Below are positions 62,729 through 64,000 of a stretch of 64,000 nt of DNA, in pieces (within the stretch, counting starts at the first letter, position 1; each line of letters begins with the position of its first letter). The stretch lies in contig JALQPE010000346.1 in assembly GCA_030407315.1 (NCBI GenBank), forward strand, positions 1 to 64,000, written 5' to 3'. The position numbers and the translations under genes are program-made. This DNA comes from Asparagopsis taxiformis (Eukaryota > Rhodophyta > Florideophyceae > Bonnemaisoniales > Bonnemaisoniaceae). The notes beneath the pieces are model-generated. The model saw only the letters and a program-made list of their open reading frames with translations. It made no database searches and was not told the origin of the DNA.

Positions 62729-64000
62729 TCTGTTTCGCTTCTGTCGTGACCCTCATGTCAGTGTTGTTTGAAAGAATTACACGTGACATGACTGCACACA
62801 GCTTTGGAAGCGATCGTACCACACACAATTTGTCCATGTCACTGCCGACGAAAACACGGTGCTCAGGCAAGCTCATAGCTGCTTTTCCCGTTGCGAAAGT
62901 GCCAGAGAATGGATCGACAAACAATATCACCAGGCTGTGAATGCTGGCTGATCAACTCCATCATGAGAGCGACGCTCTTCTGCTCTGCACGAACTCTGAC
63001 CGTAGCACCGGTTGTGCTCCTTGTTCGCCACACCATCTCATTCGAATCGATGGCGGGCATATTGATGGTGACGTTGCACCACGCCGGGTACGTGCCGTCC
63101 ATGTATCCGTGGTTCCTATAGGCCACCATCTCGCTTCCGGTCTTGAACGGAACACCTCGCTTCCAGAAGTGGATAGCGACCTCTGCCATGTTCATGCGTT
63201 GGTACCTCTTCCGCCCCGGCATTTGATAGAGGTGCCCAGGTAGTCGGACAAACAACAGAGGTACCTCGTCAACGAAGAAAACTGAATTCCGAACGACGTC
63301 CTCCTCCTCCTCGTCCTCCTCCTCATCCGCACTTTCTTCGCCACTGTGCTGCGATGCTTCGGAGTCCGAATTCATGGACGTAACCTCTTCTTCATCCGAC
63401 CCGTCATCACTGGCAGCAGTATCGGTTGGGCCTTCTGACTGCGGTCCTTTGTACGTTTCCAAGTAATGGAACCATTCGTAGAACTGCAAAACCGAGCAGA
63501 ACACGATGCCGTGGCCACCGGGGCGCAACAGCTCGTCAAACACTTCGATGCTAGCCTGCATATCTTCTGCAGTTAGCCTGTCGTACGAAGAGTTGGAATC
63601 GTTCTTCTTCCGACTAACTCTTACGACGAACATTGTAGGGCGGATCAGTCAGAATGAGCTGAACGTTTGCCCGTGATGGGCACGTGTTCTCGGCTCTCGT
63701 CCGGCACTGACCAAATCTTCGAAAGGGACGTCGTACACCCGGCAATACTGACTCATTTTCGAAAGAAAGTCCTTTGCGAGAGCCTGCCCTTCACTTTCTG
63801 CTCTTCTGTCGCATGGGGTGACGGTGACGGGGGAGACGGCCCTTGGGCAGTAAGACTGGTCCTCCCAGGTCCAAGTTGAAGCCTGGTTGTGTGTCTTGTC
63901 GACGGAACCAAACCTCTCCTCCTGTGTTGCGACGAGTGGGAGTGTCATCAACCGGCTTGGGGACCTTTTCTGCGTCCGCGGCTTGTGGTGCCGGCGGGCG
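62508..64000 (-). pseudogene. Beta-class DNA methyltransferase, frame-broken and running off the window
   Basis: Reads leftward from beyond 64000. Catalytic motif LTDPPYN is at about 63630-63650, in a short frame that differs from the ORFs on both sides (63951-63649 and 63633-62863, which share a frame). A GGHGIVFCSV strand and a long acidic insert follow. The SAM motif FVDPFSGTFATGKA lies near the head of the last frame (62930-62508). The motif order (IV before I) matches the ParB-methyltransferase at 30862-33816. At least three frame changes are needed, plus probably one more near 63790, so it is decayed or affected by indel errors. The N-terminus, possibly ParB-like, is outside the window. 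Confidence 0.75.

Overview
The window is a nest of transposable elements from a eukaryotic nuclear genome. Evidence for a eukaryote: two chromodomain Gypsy families, a Copia remnant, a SET-domain gene, a large DNA transposon with long terminal inverted repeats, and a broken signal-peptide gene resembling an ionotropic glutamate receptor. No rRNA, tRNA, CRISPR array or intact host gene was recognised. Moderate GC, long uninterrupted ORFs and this mix of elements fit an intron-poor alga; a red alga is my best guess, but that is inference.

Layout. (1) 1-13119: Gypsy-A, complete on the + strand. It has near-identical ~660-bp LTRs, a gag broken by frame changes, an intact 1529-aa pol ending in a chromodomain, a long leader-like region, and an antisense gene of 768 codons between pol and the 3' LTR. 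The gag/pol overlap carries a phase-correct slippery heptamer followed by a 10-bp hairpin. (2) 13120-23584: non-coding repeats. These include fold-back arrays built on a 39-bp palindrome, a diverged segmental duplication, a 172-bp tandem repeat, a perfect 42-bp palindrome, a receptor-like pseudogene, and palindromic ACAGTAAA repeats abutting the truncated Gypsy-B1. (3) 23585-46451: Gypsy-B1, lacking its 5' end. Its pol is split in the integrase by an 11.3-kb DNA transposon (28767-40099) with ~1.8-kb TIRs and a 4-bp CTGG duplication. That transposon encodes a ParB-like/DNA-adenine-methyltransferase protein and a putative DDE transposase. Gypsy-B1 also has an antisense gene, homologous to that of Gypsy-A. 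(4) 46452-48803: Copia pol remnant into which Gypsy-B1 inserted. (5) 49525-52541: 5' part of a second copy, Gypsy-B2 (LTR, gag, start of pol), cut inside the protease. (6) 52542-64000: a palindrome-rich junction, a pyrimidine-rich tract, a complex tandem-repeat array, then minus-strand genes for a ParB-like protein, a 2OG-Fe(II) dioxygenase, a SET protein and a beta-class DNA methyltransferase. Most of these carry frame changes. A second repeat array lies between the two gene blocks.

How it fits together. The retrotransposons carry chromodomains, which usually read methylated histone H3. Two non-LTR regions carry ParB-like domains next to DNA-methylation writers, a candidate eraser (dioxygenase) and a histone-methylation writer (SET). 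The most interesting reading is a mobile, ParB-guided DNA/chromatin modification system. Several of its genes here look decayed, or the assembly contains indel errors.
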